6,679 bases of DNA. It comes from Planctomycetaceae bacterium. GTDB taxonomy: Bacteria; Planctomycetota; Planctomycetia; Planctomycetales; Planctomycetaceae. Location: the NCBI GenBank assembly GCA_015487825.1, contig WFOZ01000483.1, positions 1-6,679 on the forward strand, given 5' to 3'. A model generated the notes under the pieces. It was not told where the DNA came from. It made no database searches and worked only from the letters and a program-made list of their open reading frames with translations. The translations under genes and the position numbers were made by a program. Each line of letters begins with the position of its first letter. Position 1 is the first letter of the stretch. Below are positions 4,683 to 6,679 of the stretch, piece by piece.

Positions 4683-6293
4683 ATGAATCCGTTCAAGGCA
4701 GCACTGCATATTCAGATTTTCTTTGCACTGGTCATCGGGGCGGCCATCGGGCTGTTTTTTAATCCTGGCGAAGAGCATCTGGAAAAGAATCTCACCTTTT
4801 CCCTGAAGTATGAACAAGGCAAAGTCGTTGTTGCTGAAAAAGACGTCGATGACCAAGGGAATGAAGTGCTGGTCGTTCCTGAAGTTCGGCTTTCTGCAGA
4901 AGAATACAGCAGTCGTTATCCGAATTTGCCTAAGTTGGAAAGCTGGAAAGAAGCCGGAAAACCTCCTGTGATCGAAGTAACGAAGCGACATTATCGCTTG
5001 ATCGAAGATGCCAGGTCAATTCATGTCACTTACTGTCGAGACTACAACGGGCGACCTGTCATCACGACCGAGAATGTAAAAACAGGCAAAGAAGTTGCCA
5101 GTAAATACCCTCTATTCGCCCAAAGATACGATCTTTATCGAAGCTCCTGGTCACGCCGGGTCACAGTCATTTCCAAAACAGTGGGGGATATTTTTCTGCG
5201 GCTGTTGAAAATGGTAACGATTCCGTTAATCGTCTCTTCGTTGATTACGGGAATCGCAGGGCTGGGAGATGCGAAACGACTCGGTTCGATGTTCGGTAAA
5301 ACACTGGCTTACTATTTCGTTACCAGTTTGCTCGCGATTACGACCGGAATTATCATGGTGAATTTAATCCGGCCCGGTATTGGTGCAATATTGCCTGGTA
5401 CGGGATCGGTGACCACTTTTGGAGAACAGCAATCTCTGGGCGGTGTTTTTCTGGGAATGATCGACAACATGATCCCCTCTAACCCGGTTGCTGCGCTTTC
5501 GAATGGAGACTTCCTTTCGATCATTACGTTCAGCATTCTTTTCGGCCTGTTTATCGTGACCGCTGCGGAGGAATCCAGAAAACGGATGACCGGTTTCTTT
5601 CAGGCTTTCTTTGATGTGATGATGGGCATGACAATGTTTATCATCCATCTGGCACCAATTGGAGTTCTTGCTTTTATGGCTTACGCCACGGCTTCTCAGG
5701 GACCGGAAATTTTCGGAACACTCGCCTGGTATATGCTGACGGTATTTTTGGCGCTGCTGGTACATGCAACGATCGTCATGCCTTTAATTCTCAAGTTCAT
5801 CGCCGGGCGTTCGCCGTGGGCGTATGCGAAGGCATTAAGCCCGGCTTTGATGACCGCATTTTCAACCGCCTCTTCCAACGGAACATTGCCTTTGACAATG
5901 ACATCGGTCGAAAAAAATGCGGGGGTTTCCAACCGGGTCAGTTCGTTTGTGTTGCCGCTGGGGGCAACCATCAACATGGATGGAACGGCGTTATACGAAG
6001 CGGTCGCGGTGCTGTTTATCGCACAAGCTACCACCGGATTCGAACTCTCACTCGGCACTCAAGTTATCGTCGCGATCACGGCGTTACTCGCCAGCATCGG
6101 TGCAGCCGGGATCCCGCATGCCGGTTTAGTGATGATGGCAATCGTACTGCAGGCAGTCGGCCTGCCACTCGAAGCCCAGGGGATTATCATCGCTGTTGAT
6201 CGCGTGCTCGACATGTGCAGAACAACGGTCAACGTCTGGAGCGATTCCTGCGGTTGTGCAGTGGTGGAACGATTAACGAAACAGGCAACGTAG
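4683..6293 (+). CDS. Dicarboxylate/amino acid:cation symporter (DAACS/SLC1 family) with a large insertion after TM1
   Basis: A 536-residue inner-membrane, probably Na+- or H+-coupled, transporter for acidic amino acids or dicarboxylates. The SLC1 hallmarks appear in order: TM1 about 8-26; TM2 with FLRLLKMVTIPLIVSSLITG (171-190); the HP1 tip SSNGTLPLTM (397-406); TM7 NMDGT (431-435), the cation site; the HP2 tip ASIGAAGIPHAG (470-481); and TM8 with Asp510, Arg513, Thr514, Asn517 and Asp521. These match GltPh Asp394, Arg397, Thr398, Asn401 and Asp405. The Arg in TM8 favours an acidic substrate. HP2 and TM7 look more like animal EAATs than like GltP. Typical bacterial members are about 400-450 residues. 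The surplus is a hydrophilic stretch at about 28-158 between TM1 and TM2, predicted extracytoplasmic. The start at 4683 was chosen for GAGAG 6 nt upstream; the GTG at 4611 would add 24 codons over a palindrome. It appears monocistronic. Confidence 0.93.
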   Translation: MNPFKAALHIQIFFALVIGAAIGLFFNPGEEHLEKNLTFSLKYEQGKVVVAEKDVDDQGNEVLVVPEVRLSAEEYSSRYPNLPKLESWKEAGKPPVIEVTKRHYRLIEDARSIHVTYCRDYNGRPVITTENVKTGKEVASKYPLFAQRYDLYRSSWSRRVTVISKTVGDIFLRLLKMVTIPLIVSSLITGIAGLGDAKRLGSMFGKTLAYYFVTSLLAITTGIIMVNLIRPGIGAILPGTGSVTTFGEQQSLGGVFLGMIDNMIPSNPVAALSNGDFLSIITFSILFGLFIVTAAEESRKRMTGFFQAFFDVMMGMTMFIIHLAPIGVLAFMAYATASQGPEIFGTLAWYMLTVFLALLVHATIVMPLILKFIAGRSPWAYAKALSPALMTAFSTASSNGTLPLTMTSVEKNAGVSNRVSSFVLPLGATINMDGTALYEAVAVLFIAQATTGFELSLGTQVIVAITALLASIGAAGIPHAGLVMMAIVLQAVGLPLEAQGIIIAVDRVLDMCRTTVNVWSDSCGCAVVERLTKQAT

Positions 6294-6388
6294 GCCTTCT
6301 CAAACGTAAAAACGAGGCATCATTTGGGGTGGCCCGTGCTCCGTTGTCGCAGTATCGCCTTATTCTGACCCGAAATTTCAATTTGGCT

Positions 6389-6425
6389 AACAGGAAAAAC
6401 TCCCTGTTGTCACTTTCCTTTTCCT
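6389..6425 (+). terminator. Weak terminator candidate after the symporter
   Basis: AACAGG (6389-6394) pairs with CCTGTT (6403-6408) around an 8-nt loop, followed by a pyrimidine-rich tract of T and C up to about 6425. It lies about 95 nt after the symporter stop. The stem is short and the tail is mixed C/T, so confidence is low. Confidence 0.25.
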
Positions 6426-6444
6426 CTGTGATACTAACGGTAAT

Positions 6445-6469
6445 AATTTGCGAACGGCTCGCAAATTTT
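6445..6469. terminator. Strong 9-bp inverted repeat, candidate bidirectional terminator or operator
   Basis: Perfect arms AATTTGCGA (6445-6453) and TCGCAAATT (6459-6467) around ACGGC, with the T run 6466-6469 only partly outside the stem. It is the strongest hairpin of the downstream gap. The short U tail makes terminator function uncertain; a protein-binding dyad is the alternative. Confidence 0.4.
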
Positions 6470-6501
6470 AGAAATATAACAGTTTGGTTACGGCTATCAG
6501 A

Positions 6502-6537
6502 ATGAACCAGCCGTGCTGGGTTCATCCTTGGCTTTTT
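6502..6537 (+). terminator. Hairpin with one bulge followed by a T run, candidate terminator
   Basis: ATGAACCAGC (6502-6511) pairs with GCTGGGTTCAT (6515-6525) over a 3-nt loop with one bulged G. A run of five T at 6533-6537 follows 7 nt later. The stem is good, but the gap to the T run is longer than usual. Confidence 0.35.
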
Positions 6538-6645
6538 CTATTAGCTCGATTCCATCAAAAGCACGCTTTAGTCGGGTGAACTTTAATTTGACTGTCAGAT
6601 AATTCTGCTGCCCGCTTGACAGAGAATCGAACTTAATGTGAAACT

Positions 6646-6679
6646 ATGTACAAGAAGAGTCGAGCCATCATTACAGCGA
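6646..6679 (+). CDS. Possible start of a gene running off the right edge
   Basis: ATG at 6646 opens 11 codons reading MYKKSRAIITA, still open at the edge. A basic start followed by hydrophobic residues is what a signal peptide or membrane anchor would look like, but no ribosome binding site precedes it and the stretch is too short to identify. Confidence 0.22.
   Translation, partial: MYKKSRAIITA

Larger units (their letters stand above)
6294..6679. other. Intergenic region after the symporter
   Basis: This AT-rich stretch shows no convincing complete gene on either strand; the longer open frames overlap the symporter's end and have no family features. It contains three inverted repeats, at 6389-6408, 6445-6467 and 6502-6525, and at the right edge a possible gene start at 6646. 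Confidence 0.5.

Noticed and set aside
6215..6525. Open frames on both strands over the symporter end and the following gap
   Set aside because: They overlap the conserved TM8 codons of the symporter in other frames and have no family features.
6616..6621. Perfect TTGACA as a -35 box near the right edge
   Set aside because: No acceptable -10 box lies 16-18 bp downstream, and a start site from it would fall after the ATG at 6646.

Overview
The window is bacterial chromosome of moderate GC. My best guess is a planctomycete of the Gimesia/Rubinisphaera type. That guess rests on protein style, on several short intergenic palindromes of kinds I remember as dispersed in planctomycete genomes, and on AGAG-type ribosome binding sites. 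It is an inference, not a database result. No RNA gene, CRISPR array, insertion sequence or phage gene was found.

Layout. (1) 1-897, minus strand: an SDR-family oxidoreductase followed after 2 nt by the first 28 codons of a gene that runs off the left edge and begins like a threonine-synthase-type PLP enzyme. (2) 898-1146: a divergent intergenic region with a long imperfect inverted repeat just before the next gene. (3) 1147-1839, plus: a MetW-like methyltransferase-fold protein with no metX beside it. (4) 1840-2083: an intergenic region with a perfect palindrome. (5) 2084-4299, plus: three genes that look like a divergent energy-transducing membrane module. They are a TolQ/ExbB/MotA-type proton-channel subunit, a TolR/ExbD-type partner with the membrane aspartate and a coiled coil of about 95 residues before its periplasmic domain, and a second, smaller TolR/ExbD-fold candidate whose membrane helix has no acidic residue. 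The first two are separated by 16 nt that lie in a 7-bp tandem repeat. The third is separated by 166 nt holding two oppositely oriented copies of one palindrome. (6) 4300-4682: an AT-rich gap with a possible terminator, a dyad and another palindrome. (7) 4683-6293, plus: a dicarboxylate/amino-acid:cation symporter (SLC1/DAACS family) with a core resembling animal EAATs and an extra hydrophilic insertion of about 130 residues after TM1. (8) 6294-6679: intergenic, with hairpins, and possibly the first codons of another gene at the right edge.

How the genes work together. The most interesting unit is the three-gene TolQR/ExbBD-like module. A proton-driven stator in the inner membrane could transmit force through the long coil to something far across the periplasm, with the third protein as an accessory or regulatory periplasmic subunit. 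No energised partner (TonB, Pal, OmpA-like domain or nuclease) is visible, so the job is unknown. MetW, the SDR pair and the symporter look like unrelated housekeeping or metabolic neighbours.
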